A stretch of 36,653 nt of DNA from Saprospiraceae bacterium (lineage in GTDB: Bacteria; Bacteroidota; Bacteroidia; Chitinophagales; JAHQVX01), in contig JAHQVX010000039.1 in the NCBI GenBank assembly GCA_019634125.1, positions 1 through 36,653 of the forward strand. Reading direction: 5' to 3'. Shown here one piece after another: positions 8,713 to 16,983 of the stretch (its first letter is position 1; every line of letters begins with the position of its first letter). The translations under genes were made by a program, and so were the position numbers. The notes under the pieces were generated by a model. The model was not told the origin of the DNA and did not search any database. It worked only from the letters and a program-made list of their open reading frames with translations.

Positions 8713-9291
8713 ATGCCGAAGCAGAAAACAGACCCTCAAGAAATTGTGAAATCAGCCTTAAATATCTTTCTAGAGAAAGGCTATCACAATACATCTATGG
8801 CAGATATTGCCAACGAAACAGGACTCCTTAAAGGAAGCCTATATCACCACTTTAAAGGAAAAGAAGACCTCATGAAAGCCGTTATTAGCAGTATTCATGA
8901 ATGGTATAAAAGAGAAATCTTTACCATTAAAGATGAAAAAACATTTTCCACCGATCAAAAAATCCAAGCCCTTATCAAGGCTTCGGAAGAAATCTTCTTC
9001 AATAGAAGAGGCGGGAACTTCATGACGAATATCGCCCTCGAAACATTAAACGTGGTTCCAGAGTTTACCGCTATGTTCCGGGCCTTCTTTAGAGATTGGA
9101 TCCATTGTGTGAAAACCGTCTATGCAGAAGTCTTCCCAGAAGATGAAGCAGAACAACTGGCCCACCAATCAATTTCTGAAATTGAAGGAGCTGTCGTTAT
9201 GATGGAACTCTTCAACGATAAAAACTATTTACGCAGAGCGCATAAGCGCATTTACAACCGCTTTAAATCCCTCTCTAGCGTCACTAAATAA
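8713..9291 (+). CDS. TetR/AcrR-family transcriptional regulator
   Basis: DNA-binding repressor, probably responding to acyl-CoA and controlling the operon it heads. 192 residues, normal for the family. The N-terminal helix-turn-helix lies at about residues 27-48 (SMADIANETGLLKGSLYHHF), with the conserved TetR GLLKGSLYHHFKGKEDL signature. The C-terminal half is a variable helical ligand domain. fadN starts 18 bases after its stop with no room for another promoter, so it is the first gene of the fadNAE operon. TetR-type FadR proteins repress fad genes in Bacillus, which supports this role by analogy. Confidence 0.9.
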   Translation: MPKQKTDPQEIVKSALNIFLEKGYHNTSMADIANETGLLKGSLYHHFKGKEDLMKAVISSIHEWYKREIFTIKDEKTFSTDQKIQALIKASEEIFFNRRGGNFMTNIALETLNVVPEFTAMFRAFFRDWIHCVKTVYAEVFPEDEAEQLAHQSISEIEGAVVMMELFNDKNYLRRAHKRIYNRFKSLSSVTK

Positions 9292-9309
9292 TTAAACACC
9301 TAAGGCTAA

Positions 9310-11715
9310 ATGAATAGAAAGATTAAAAAAGTAGCAGTTCTGGGTTCCGGAGTAATGGGATCTCGAATTGCTTGCCACTTTGCCAACATTGGACTAGATG
9401 TACTCCTTTTGGATATTGTCCCTAGAGAACTCAATGAAAAAGAGCAAGCGAAAGGATTAAGTTTAGAACATCCAGCAGTTCGAAATCGAATTGTGAATGA
9501 TTCCTTAACATTCGCCCTGAAGTCAAACCCGTCTCCAATCTACGATAAAGCATTTGCAAAGCGTATTAAGACCGGAAACTTTGACGATGATTTTTCGAAA
9601 ATTAAAGATGCTGACTGGATCATTGAAGTTGTTATCGAACGTTTAGATATCAAACAACAAATTTTTGAGAAAGTAGATGCCCTTCGAAAGCCAGGCGCTC
9701 TAGTTACTTCTAACACATCCGGTATTCCTATCGCTATGATGAGCGAAGGAAGAAGCGATGATTTTCAAAAGCACTTCTGTGGAACCCACTTTTTTAATCC
9801 ACCGCGCTATTTGAAATTATTTGAGGTTATTCCTGGCCCAAAAACAGATCAATCGGTACTCGATTTCTTCATGCATTACGGCGATCTCTACTTAGGGAAA
9901 ACTACAGTATTATGTAAAGACACTCCTGCGTTTATTGCGAATAGAGTAGGAGTCTTCAGTATGATGGCTATCATGCACACCATGAATGAAATGGGACTTA
10001 CACCAAAGCAAGTAGATTCCTTAACTGGTCCACTTACTGGCCGTCCTAAATCAGCTACCTTCAGAACAGCCGATGTAGTAGGTATTGATACACTTGCTAA
10101 AGTAGCAAAAGGTGTGGCAGATAATTGCCCGAACGATGAATCCAAAGACTTATTTGTGCTTCCAGACTACATCCACAAAATGATTGAGAATAAGTGGTTG
10201 GGCAGCAAAACCAAACAAGGGTTCTTTAAGAAAGTAAAAGATGAAACTGGAAAGAGCCAAATCTTAGGTCTAGACCTCAACGATTTGGAATACAAACCAA
10301 TCGAGAAAACCAACTTCCCAACTGTCGCTATGGCTAAGCCAATCGACGACCTTAAGGAAAGGTTAGTAGCCATCAACAAAGGTCAAGATAAAGCAGCTGA
10401 GTTCTTGAAGAAAGTGAACATGTTGGTGTTCAAATATGTTAGCTTCAGAATCCCAGAAATCTCAGATGAACTCTATCGAATCGATGAGGCCATTAAAGCT
10501 GGATTTGGCTGGGAATTAGGTCCCTTCGAAATTTGGGATACCCTAGGAGTAGAGCGTATGACTGCTAAAATGAAAGAAGCAGGCCTTGCTCCAGCAGAAT
10601 GGGTAGATGCATTTTTAGCTGCAGGTCACTCCTCGTTCTATAAAACAGAGAATGGTCAGAAAGTGTACTACGATATTCCATCTAAAACCTATAAATCCAT
10701 TCCAGGTGCTGAGGCATTTATCATCTTAGATAACCTTAGAGAACAAGCGCCAGTATGGAAGAACTCTGGAACCATTCTACATGATATTGGAGATGGCGTT
10801 CTTAACCTTGAGTTTAGAACAAAAATGAATGCCATTGGTGGGGAAGTCATTGAAGGCATCAATAAATCCATCGAACTAGCTGAGCAAGAAGGTTGGAAAG
10901 GACTAGTGATTGGAAATGACGCAGCCAACTTCTCAGCAGGTGCGAACCTGGCTATGATCTTAATGACGGCAGCTGAACAAGAATATGATGAGTTAAACTT
11001 CATGATTAAGGCTTTCCAAGACACCATGATGCGTGTCCGGTACTCTTCCATTCCTGTAGTTACTGCTCCTCATGGGTTGGCACTTGGAGGCGGTTGCGAA
11101 ATGAGTATGCATGCCGATAAAGTACAAGCATCTGCAGAAACTTACACTGGGCTGGTTGAATTTGGAGTAGGACTTTTACCTGCTGGTGGTGGTACGAAAG
11201 AAACTACGAAACGAGTAGCCGAAAGCATTGGTGAAGGCGATGTGGTGATCAATAAGCTTCGAGAAGCTTTTGTAAATATCGCGACAGCCAAAGTAGCTAC
11301 TTCCGCTTATGAAGCCATGAATATGGGACTCTTTAGAAAAGGAATTGATGAAGTTACGCTGAACCAAGACCGCTTAATCGCAGATGCTAAAGCTTCTGTG
11401 CTGGAATTGTACAACGCTGGTTATACCATGCCAACACCTGCCATGGTGAAAGTGCAAGGTAGAAGTGCATTAGGGACATTGATGGTTGGTACACATGCTT
11501 TCCGCCTAGGAAATTATGCCAGTGACCACGATCGATTGATCGCTGATAAAATTGCTTATGTGATGTGTGGAGGTGATTTAACCATGCCACAAGAAGTTAG
11601 TGAGCAATACCTGTTGGATTTAGAACGTGAAGCGTTTTTAAGTCTTTGTGGAACACAAAAGACGTTAGAACGAATCCAGCACATGCTGCAAAAAGGGAAA
11701 CCATTAAGAAACTAA
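9310..11715 (+). CDS. fadN: 3-hydroxyacyl-CoA dehydrogenase / enoyl-CoA hydratase fusion (FadN type)
   Basis: Bifunctional beta-oxidation enzyme carrying out the hydratase and NAD-dependent dehydrogenase steps. 801 residues with the dehydrogenase first and the hydratase last, the FadN order, opposite to FadB/FadJ. The NAD loop is GSGVMG at 12-17. The catalytic His160 and Glu172 lie in THFFNPPRYLKLFEV, 12 apart as in other 3-hydroxyacyl-CoA dehydrogenases. In the hydratase part NFSAGANL (540-547) and PHGLALGGGCE (587-597) form the CoA and oxyanion sites, and Glu597 and Glu617 match the two catalytic glutamates, 20 apart. fadA follows 4 bases after the stop. Confidence 0.95.
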   Translation: MNRKIKKVAVLGSGVMGSRIACHFANIGLDVLLLDIVPRELNEKEQAKGLSLEHPAVRNRIVNDSLTFALKSNPSPIYDKAFAKRIKTGNFDDDFSKIKDADWIIEVVIERLDIKQQIFEKVDALRKPGALVTSNTSGIPIAMMSEGRSDDFQKHFCGTHFFNPPRYLKLFEVIPGPKTDQSVLDFFMHYGDLYLGKTTVLCKDTPAFIANRVGVFSMMAIMHTMNEMGLTPKQVDSLTGPLTGRPKSATFRTADVVGIDTLAKVAKGVADNCPNDESKDLFVLPDYIHKMIENKWLGSKTKQGFFKKVKDETGKSQILGLDLNDLEYKPIEKTNFPTVAMAKPIDDLKERLVAINKGQDKAAEFLKKVNMLVFKYVSFRIPEISDELYRIDEAIKAGFGWELGPFEIWDTLGVERMTAKMKEAGLAPAEWVDAFLAAGHSSFYKTENGQKVYYDIPSKTYKSIPGAEAFIILDNLREQAPVWKNSGTILHDIGDGVLNLEFRTKMNAIGGEVIEGINKSIELAEQEGWKGLVIGNDAANFSAGANLAMILMTAAEQEYDELNFMIKAFQDTMMRVRYSSIPVVTAPHGLALGGGCEMSMHADKVQASAETYTGLVEFGVGLLPAGGGTKETTKRVAESIGEGDVVINKLREAFVNIATAKVATSAYEAMNMGLFRKGIDEVTLNQDRLIADAKASVLELYNAGYTMPTPAMVKVQGRSALGTLMVGTHAFRLGNYASDHDRLIADKIAYVMCGGDLTMPQEVSEQYLLDLEREAFLSLCGTQKTLERIQHMLQKGKPLRN

Positions 11716-11719
11716 AAAA

Positions 11720-12910
11720 ATGAACAACATGTCAAACGAAGCATATATAGTAGCAGGGTATCGGTCTGCTGTTGGAAAAGCAGGAAAAGGAAGTTTCCGG
11801 TTTTATCGTCCCGATGATCTTGGAGCAGATGTTATCCAATATTTATTAAGTAAAGTCCCAAACCTTGATCCAGAACGCATCGATGATGTTATTGTAGGAA
11901 ATGCGATGCCTGAGGCAGAGCAAGGTCTCCAAGTAGGGAAAATGATCGCCCTCAAAGCAGGTTTGCCAGAAAACGTTGCTGGTGTAACCGTAAATCGTTT
12001 TTGTGGTTCAGGCGTAGAGACTATTGCCATGGCTACCGCAAAGATTAAAGCCGGAATGGCAGATTGTATCATTGCAGGTGGCGCAGAAAGCATGAGCCTA
12101 GTGCCTATGAGTGGTTGGAGACCTATCCTGAATTATGAAATTGCCAAAGAACATCCAGAGTATTATTTAGGAATGGGTTTAACTGCGGAAGAAGTAGCTA
12201 GTGACTATAATATTTCTAGAGAAGATATGGATGAGTTCTCTTTTCAATCACACATGAAAGCCGCTAAAGCTATCGATGAAGGGAAATTCAAAAGCCAGAT
12301 CGTGCCGGTTGAAGTGGAAGAAGTATTTGTGAAAGACGGAAAACGTCAGACCAAAAAATATACGGTAGATACAGACGAAGGCGTACGAAGAAGTACAACT
12401 ACAGCTGCATTATCAAAACTTCGCCCAGTATTTAAAGTAGGTGGAACAGTTACAGCAGGAAATGCTTCTCAGACTTCGGATGGAGCCGCTTTCGTAATTG
12501 TTATGAGTGAGCGTATGGTGAAAGAGATGAATCTAGAGCCGATTGCTCGATTAGTAACTTGTACCTCTGTAGGTGTAGATCCAAGAGTAATGGGAATTGG
12601 TCCTGTTAAGGCGATTCCAAGAGCTTTAGAATTGGCTGGTCTTTCTTTGAACGATATAGAGCTATTTGAGTTAAACGAAGCCTTTGCTTCGCAAAGCCTT
12701 GCCGTGATCCGCACTGCCGGACTCAACCCAGATATCGTCAATGTGAACGGAGGCGCTATCGCCCTCGGACACCCACTTGGCTGTACTGGAGCAAAGCTCA
12801 CCGTACAGCTCATCAACGAAATGAAACTCCGTAACAACAAATACGGAATGGTTACTGCTTGTATCGGTGGCGGTCAAGGGATTGCCGCAATTATTGAAAA
12901 CCTGAATTGA
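11720..12910 (+). CDS. fadA: Acetyl-CoA acyltransferase (3-ketoacyl-CoA thiolase)
   Basis: Cleaves 3-ketoacyl-CoA with CoA, the last step of beta-oxidation. 396 residues, typical thiolase length. Cys95 (NRFCGSG) is the acyl-accepting nucleophile; His351 (ALGHPLGCTGA) and Cys381 (CIGGGQG) complete the active site. A second ATG 9 bases on (MSNEAYIV) is an equally good start. It sits 4 bases after fadN and 43 bases before fadE, so the trifunctional pathway is probably translated from one message. Confidence 0.95.
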   Translation: MNNMSNEAYIVAGYRSAVGKAGKGSFRFYRPDDLGADVIQYLLSKVPNLDPERIDDVIVGNAMPEAEQGLQVGKMIALKAGLPENVAGVTVNRFCGSGVETIAMATAKIKAGMADCIIAGGAESMSLVPMSGWRPILNYEIAKEHPEYYLGMGLTAEEVASDYNISREDMDEFSFQSHMKAAKAIDEGKFKSQIVPVEVEEVFVKDGKRQTKKYTVDTDEGVRRSTTTAALSKLRPVFKVGGTVTAGNASQTSDGAAFVIVMSERMVKEMNLEPIARLVTCTSVGVDPRVMGIGPVKAIPRALELAGLSLNDIELFELNEAFASQSLAVIRTAGLNPDIVNVNGGAIALGHPLGCTGAKLTVQLINEMKLRNNKYGMVTACIGGGQGIAAIIENLN

Positions 12911-12953
12911 GTAGCCATCAGCTAAAAAATAAACAAAAACTAACATCTAAATA

Positions 12954-14741
12954 ATGGAAACAACAATTGAGAAAAAAGCCGTCCTCAAAGGAGGAGAGTT
13001 CTTAGTGAAAGAATCAACGGCACACGACATCTTCACGCGAGAAGACCTTACAGAAGAACAACTCATGTTTGGCGATGCAACAAAGCAATTCGTAGACTCA
13101 CGCATCTTACCGAACGCTGAAGATATTGAAGAATTAAAAGAAGGATTAACGCCTTCATTACTCGAAGAACTAGGCGAGTTAGGCGTTTTAGGTGCCGGCC
13201 TTCCAATGGAATTCAACGGCCAAGGACTCGACTTCATTACCGACACTGTACTCTCTGAAGAGATCGGTAAATCTGGTTCCTTCGGCGTTTCTGTAGCTGC
13301 CCATACAGGAATTGGCACACTTCCAATTTACTATTACGGAACAGAAGCCCAAAAAGCAAAGTACCTTCCAGGTTTGGCAACAGGTCAACTCAAAGCCGCA
13401 TACTGTTTAACAGAGCCTAGCTCAGGTTCAGATGCCTTAGGCGCTAAATCAACCGCTGTGTTAGACGGGGATGAGTGGGTGATCAATGGCCAAAAAATGT
13501 GGATCACTAATGGAGGATTCGCAGATATTTTCATCGTTTTCGCACAAGTAGATGGCGATAAATTCACAGGATTTATTGTACCTGGCGACTTAGACGGGAT
13601 CACACGAAATGCAGAAGAAAAGAAATTAGGAATTAAAGGATCATCTACACGTCAGATCTTCTTCGAGAACGTTCGTGTCCCGAAAGACTACGTTTTAGGT
13701 GAAATTGGAAAAGGCCATAAAATTGCTTTCAACGTATTGAATATTGGCCGTTACAAGCTTTGTGCTATGGTAATGGGTGGAGCAAAACGTGCCATCGGTG
13801 TTTCTGCCAACTACACCAACGAAAGAAAGCAATTCGGGAAGAATTTACACGAATTCGGTGCCATCAAGCATAAATTGGCGGAAATGGCCATCAAAACATT
13901 TGCTACAGATAGCGCCACGTATAGAACAGCAGGCTACATCAACGACTTAATCCAACAGTTGTTAGAAGAGGGAAAAACGCCTGCAGAAGCGAAATTAATC
14001 GCTGCAGAAGAGTACAGCATTGAGTGTGCATTATTGAAAGTACTCGGTTCAGAAACCTTAGACTACGTAGTGGATGAGAATGTTCAAATCCACGGTGGAA
14101 TGGGCTATAGTGAGGAAGGTCATGCCGCTAGAGCGTACCGAGATTCTCGAATCAACCGAATCTTTGAAGGTACGAACGAAATCAACCGATTATTAAGCAT
14201 CGGAATGATGATGAAGAAAGGCATGAAAGGCGAGATTGACTTGCTTGGACCTGCTATGGCAGTTGGTAAGGAGTTGATGAGCGTACCAAGCTTTGGTAGT
14301 GGACCAGAAGGCTTTTTCGCAAAAGAAAAGCAAGCCATCGTGAATGCGAAGAAAGCAGGCTTATTAGTAGCTGGTGCAGCTGCACAGAAGTTTATGCAAC
14401 ACTTAGAAGAACAACAAGAAATCATGATGTACTTATCGGATATGTTAATCGACGTATTCGCTGCAGAAAGTACCTTGCTTCGTGTAGAGAAAATGGTAGC
14501 TGCCAAAGGCGAAGAGGCATGTGCATTGGAAATTGATATGGCACGTACTTACTTAGTAGATGCGTTAGATCGAATCAACTCCAACGGAAGAAGCGCAGTA
14601 GCTGGTTTTGCAGAAGGCGATGAGATGCGTATGATGTTAATGGGCTTGAAGCGATTCACTAAGTTTGAGCCGGTGAACACCATTGCAGCCCGCCGCAGAA
14701 TTGCTGACCACATCGTGGAGCAAAATGCTTATACTTTCTAG
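12954..14741 (+). CDS. fadE: Acyl-CoA dehydrogenase (FadE type)
   Basis: FAD enzyme that makes the 2,3-enoyl-CoA, the first oxidation step. 595 residues, the length of Bacillus FadE, larger than the ~380-residue short dehydrogenases because of a C-terminal helical extension (residues ~430-595). CLTEPSSGSDA and MWITNGGFADIFIVFA are the substrate and FAD signature strands. Glu405 in RIFEGTNEINR matches the catalytic base. It is the last gene of the operon; its stop codon lies in a quasi-palindrome (14737-14755) and a terminator follows 36 bases later. An electron-transfer flavoprotein is needed but is not encoded here. Confidence 0.95.
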   Translation: METTIEKKAVLKGGEFLVKESTAHDIFTREDLTEEQLMFGDATKQFVDSRILPNAEDIEELKEGLTPSLLEELGELGVLGAGLPMEFNGQGLDFITDTVLSEEIGKSGSFGVSVAAHTGIGTLPIYYYGTEAQKAKYLPGLATGQLKAAYCLTEPSSGSDALGAKSTAVLDGDEWVINGQKMWITNGGFADIFIVFAQVDGDKFTGFIVPGDLDGITRNAEEKKLGIKGSSTRQIFFENVRVPKDYVLGEIGKGHKIAFNVLNIGRYKLCAMVMGGAKRAIGVSANYTNERKQFGKNLHEFGAIKHKLAEMAIKTFATDSATYRTAGYINDLIQQLLEEGKTPAEAKLIAAEEYSIECALLKVLGSETLDYVVDENVQIHGGMGYSEEGHAARAYRDSRINRIFEGTNEINRLLSIGMMMKKGMKGEIDLLGPAMAVGKELMSVPSFGSGPEGFFAKEKQAIVNAKKAGLLVAGAAAQKFMQHLEEQQEIMMYLSDMLIDVFAAESTLLRVEKMVAAKGEEACALEIDMARTYLVDALDRINSNGRSAVAGFAEGDEMRMMLMGLKRFTKFEPVNTIAARRRIADHIVEQNAYTF

Positions 14742-14777
14742 AACGCGTTTCTAGACGAAATAGACGTTAGATGTTAG

Positions 14778-14808
14778 AACCCCCTCGGCTTTGCCGAGGG
14801 GGTTTTCT
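14778..14808 (+). terminator. Rho-independent terminator of the fadNAE operon
   Basis: A 12-base-pair stem (AACCCCCTCGGC and complement), TTT loop, followed by TTTCT. Confidence 0.9.
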
Positions 14809-14835
14809 AATTCTAAAAAAGTCTAACTTTCCCCT

Positions 14836-15777
14836 ATGAAATGGCTGAAACGTATTGCGAAAGTCTTGCTCGGACTCTTTATCTTTTTACTCGTCGCCAT
14901 CTTCATTCTTTTACATGCCATTCGGTTTTATCCTACACCTAAAAAGCTAGAAAAACAATTCACCAAGCAAGGCTTTGATGCGCCCAGTATGTCTATAATA
15001 GACACGGAAAATGGCGCACTCACTTACGTAGATAACCAAGTCAAGAGTGCAGCCCCAACTGTGGTTTTTATTCATGGCAGCCCGGGCAGTTCCCAAGATT
15101 TTCGCCTCTTTTTTCAAGATCCAGAGCTGGCCAACTTTCACCTCATTTCCGTCAACCGACTAGGCTATGGCAAAGAAGATTATGGCCAGAACGTAGTCGA
15201 TTTGAAACAACAAGCCGAGGCCATTGCGCAAGTGCTTTCTCAGCTTCCAGAAGATCGGCAAGTCATTTGGGTAGGGCATAGCTATGGCGGGGCTCCGGCT
15301 GCTATGTGTGCGGCCTTAAACCCAGAACAAACGGCTGGACTCATCCTCGCAGCTGCCCCAATGGATCCAGAACATGAACACATGTTCTGGTTCAATCCAC
15401 TCTTCAATTCAAAGCCCGTTCGCTTCTTTATGCCCAAAATGATCAACATGGCTAGCGATGAAAAAATGACCCATGAGGTGGAATTACGAAAGGTAGAAAG
15501 CTATTGGGCGAAAATTACATGCCCGATCACAGTACTCCAAGGCGATAAAGACTTTCTCTCCCCAATGGAAAATCTAGTTTATGCCCAGAAAATGTACGAG
15601 AACAGTGCTCAACTCATTACCAGGGAGCTAGAAGACCAAGATCATTTCTTCCCATTTAGCGGAAAACAAGTACTCAAGGAAACGATTTTGGATATGATTA
15701 GTCCGCCTGAGCTACCAAGTAATCCGAGTACGTCATTTGATTTTTTCCCCCTTCCCGAACCACAAGTGTCGTGCTAA
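14836..15777 (+). CDS. Membrane-anchored alpha/beta hydrolase
   Basis: Serine hydrolase of unknown substrate. 313 residues; residues ~5-28 form one N-terminal transmembrane segment after a Lys/Arg-rich start, so the catalytic domain is probably periplasmic. VFIHGSPGS at ~78-86 is the oxyanion loop. Ser149 in GHSYGG is the nucleophile, Asp239 (GDKDFLSP) the acid and His270 (DQDHFFPF) the base. The last 80 bases overlap the convergent NRDE gene, and the C-terminal tail (ELPSNPSTSFDFFPLPEPQ) is low-complexity and not part of the fold. A perfect 10-base inverted repeat lies at 15367-15390. Confidence 0.88.
   Translation: MKWLKRIAKVLLGLFIFLLVAIFILLHAIRFYPTPKKLEKQFTKQGFDAPSMSIIDTENGALTYVDNQVKSAAPTVVFIHGSPGSSQDFRLFFQDPELANFHLISVNRLGYGKEDYGQNVVDLKQQAEAIAQVLSQLPEDRQVIWVGHSYGGAPAAMCAALNPEQTAGLILAAAPMDPEHEHMFWFNPLFNSKPVRFFMPKMINMASDEKMTHEVELRKVESYWAKITCPITVLQGDKDFLSPMENLVYAQKMYENSAQLITRELEDQDHFFPFSGKQVLKETILDMISPPELPSNPSTSFDFFPLPEPQVSC
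15367..15390. repeat. Perfect inverted repeat inside the hydrolase gene (10-base arms, AACA spacer)
   Basis: CCAGAACATG, spacer AACA, CATGTTCTGG, encoding the PEHEHMFW region. Confidence 0.85.
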
Positions 15778-16378
15778 TGGTTTGAACCAACGGGTGATCC
15801 AAAACAATAGGCACTTCAAATGAGGTGTTTTGCATAAAGTCTAAGACCTTATTCGGTTGGTGCTTAGAAAGCCATTCCTCAAACTGTACTTGCTTCTGCC
15901 ATCGAATGTCTGCATTGTATAACGTGGAGGAAGATCGAATAAAAGGCTTCCATTCCAAAGATCGTATATACTTTCTCGTGCCATCCCATACCAGTTCTAG
16001 AATGCGTTGTGTTCCATTGTGCTGAATGAAGAGTTGGGTAAAAGGCTCCACACCGTCTAAGTGCACCTGCTCTAGAAATTCGTCGTGGCCAGAGAAATCT
16101 AAAACTTCAAGCATGATTTTCCCGCGGCTCCTATCGTAAGGTGGCTGGTGTTTGTGCTTTTCAAAACCTCCATTAAATAGGAAAACGGTTTCTTCATCAT
16201 TTGTGTACACCCAAGTCCCTCTTTTGGAACCATCAACAGGCATTACGACCGATCGTTTATTTCGCTTCGTAGTTTCAGGAGGGAGTGCCCGAGCTCTTTT
16301 CGGGCTTTCATCTCGATTATGGGCCAATACAAAATCATCGGAATGATTCGAGGTAGGAATGAAAACAATTGTACACAT
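15698..16378 (-). CDS. NRDE family protein (TANGO2-like, DUF833)
   Basis: 226 residues starting MCTIVFIP with the family-naming motif Asn-Arg-Asp-Glu at 21-24. TANGO2-like proteins have an Ntn-hydrolase-like fold with Cys2 at the N-terminus; their biochemical role is debated (links to heme and lipid handling have been proposed in eukaryotes), and I assign no substrate. No signal peptide is seen, so it is likely cytoplasmic. Its 3' end overlaps the hydrolase gene tail to tail by 80 bases, and it diverges from the DinB-like gene across a 98-base gap. Confidence 0.9.
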   Translation of the reverse strand: MCTIVFIPTSNHSDDFVLAHNRDESPKRARALPPETTKRNKRSVVMPVDGSKRGTWVYTNDEETVFLFNGGFEKHKHQPPYDRSRGKIMLEVLDFSGHDEFLEQVHLDGVEPFTQLFIQHNGTQRILELVWDGTRKYIRSLEWKPFIRSSSTLYNADIRWQKQVQFEEWLSKHQPNKVLDFMQNTSFEVPIVLDHPLVQTISTTLVVREGGKNQMTYSDYLVAQAD

Positions 16379-16476
16379 GTAAGAAATAATCCGCTTTTGC
16401 TACTAACTGGATTAGCTGTTAATTGGAGACAATTTTACAGTTTTAATTTTCTATTTTTAGATTCTGGAACGAAATA

Positions 16477-16983
16477 ATGATAAAATCAACGCTACAAAAC
16501 ACTATCAATCAGCTGGATGAATTGGTGGAGCAATTGACGCCGGAAGATTATAAACGCAAAGAAGAGATGTTGTCTGGATCTTCTATAGGCATGCATGTTC
16601 GACACATCATTGAGTTTATTGAATGTGTACTTCAAGGCCAAGAGTCTGGAGTGATTTGCTACGATGATCGCCAACGTGATGAAATCCTTCAAACAGATAC
16701 CCAAGAGGCCTCTCGAAGAATGCGCATGTGCCATCGAGCCATTCAAACCTGCAACTCCAACCAAATTATTGACCTGGCAGGCAGTTATTGTGTAGAAAAT
16801 AGCAAGCCTTATTCAGTAAAGTCTTCCGTGGAGCGGGAGTTAGCCTATAATATTGAACATGCCATTCACCATATGGCCATCATAAAAATCGCGGTAAAGC
16901 AATTATTCCCTTATGTAACCATTCCGGCGCATTTTGGGGTAGCGCATTCTACTATTAGCTATGAAGCTTCTCAATCAGCTTAA
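16477..16983 (+). CDS. DinB-like (DinB/YfiT fold) protein
   Basis: 168 residues predicted to be a four-helix bundle of the DinB/YfiT superfamily, which includes metal-dependent thiol transferases. The usual metal triad is present: His40/His43 in GMHVRHIIEF and His128/His132 in EHAIHHMAI. It has six Cys residues, more than expected for this fold. The 3' end overlaps the ATP-grasp gene by 23 bases in another frame, implying coupled translation and a related role. Substrate unknown. The gap upstream has a weak -7 box (TATTTTTA near 16451). Confidence 0.85.
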   Translation: MIKSTLQNTINQLDELVEQLTPEDYKRKEEMLSGSSIGMHVRHIIEFIECVLQGQESGVICYDDRQRDEILQTDTQEASRRMRMCHRAIQTCNSNQIIDLAGSYCVENSKPYSVKSSVERELAYNIEHAIHHMAIIKIAVKQLFPYVTIPAHFGVAHSTISYEASQSA

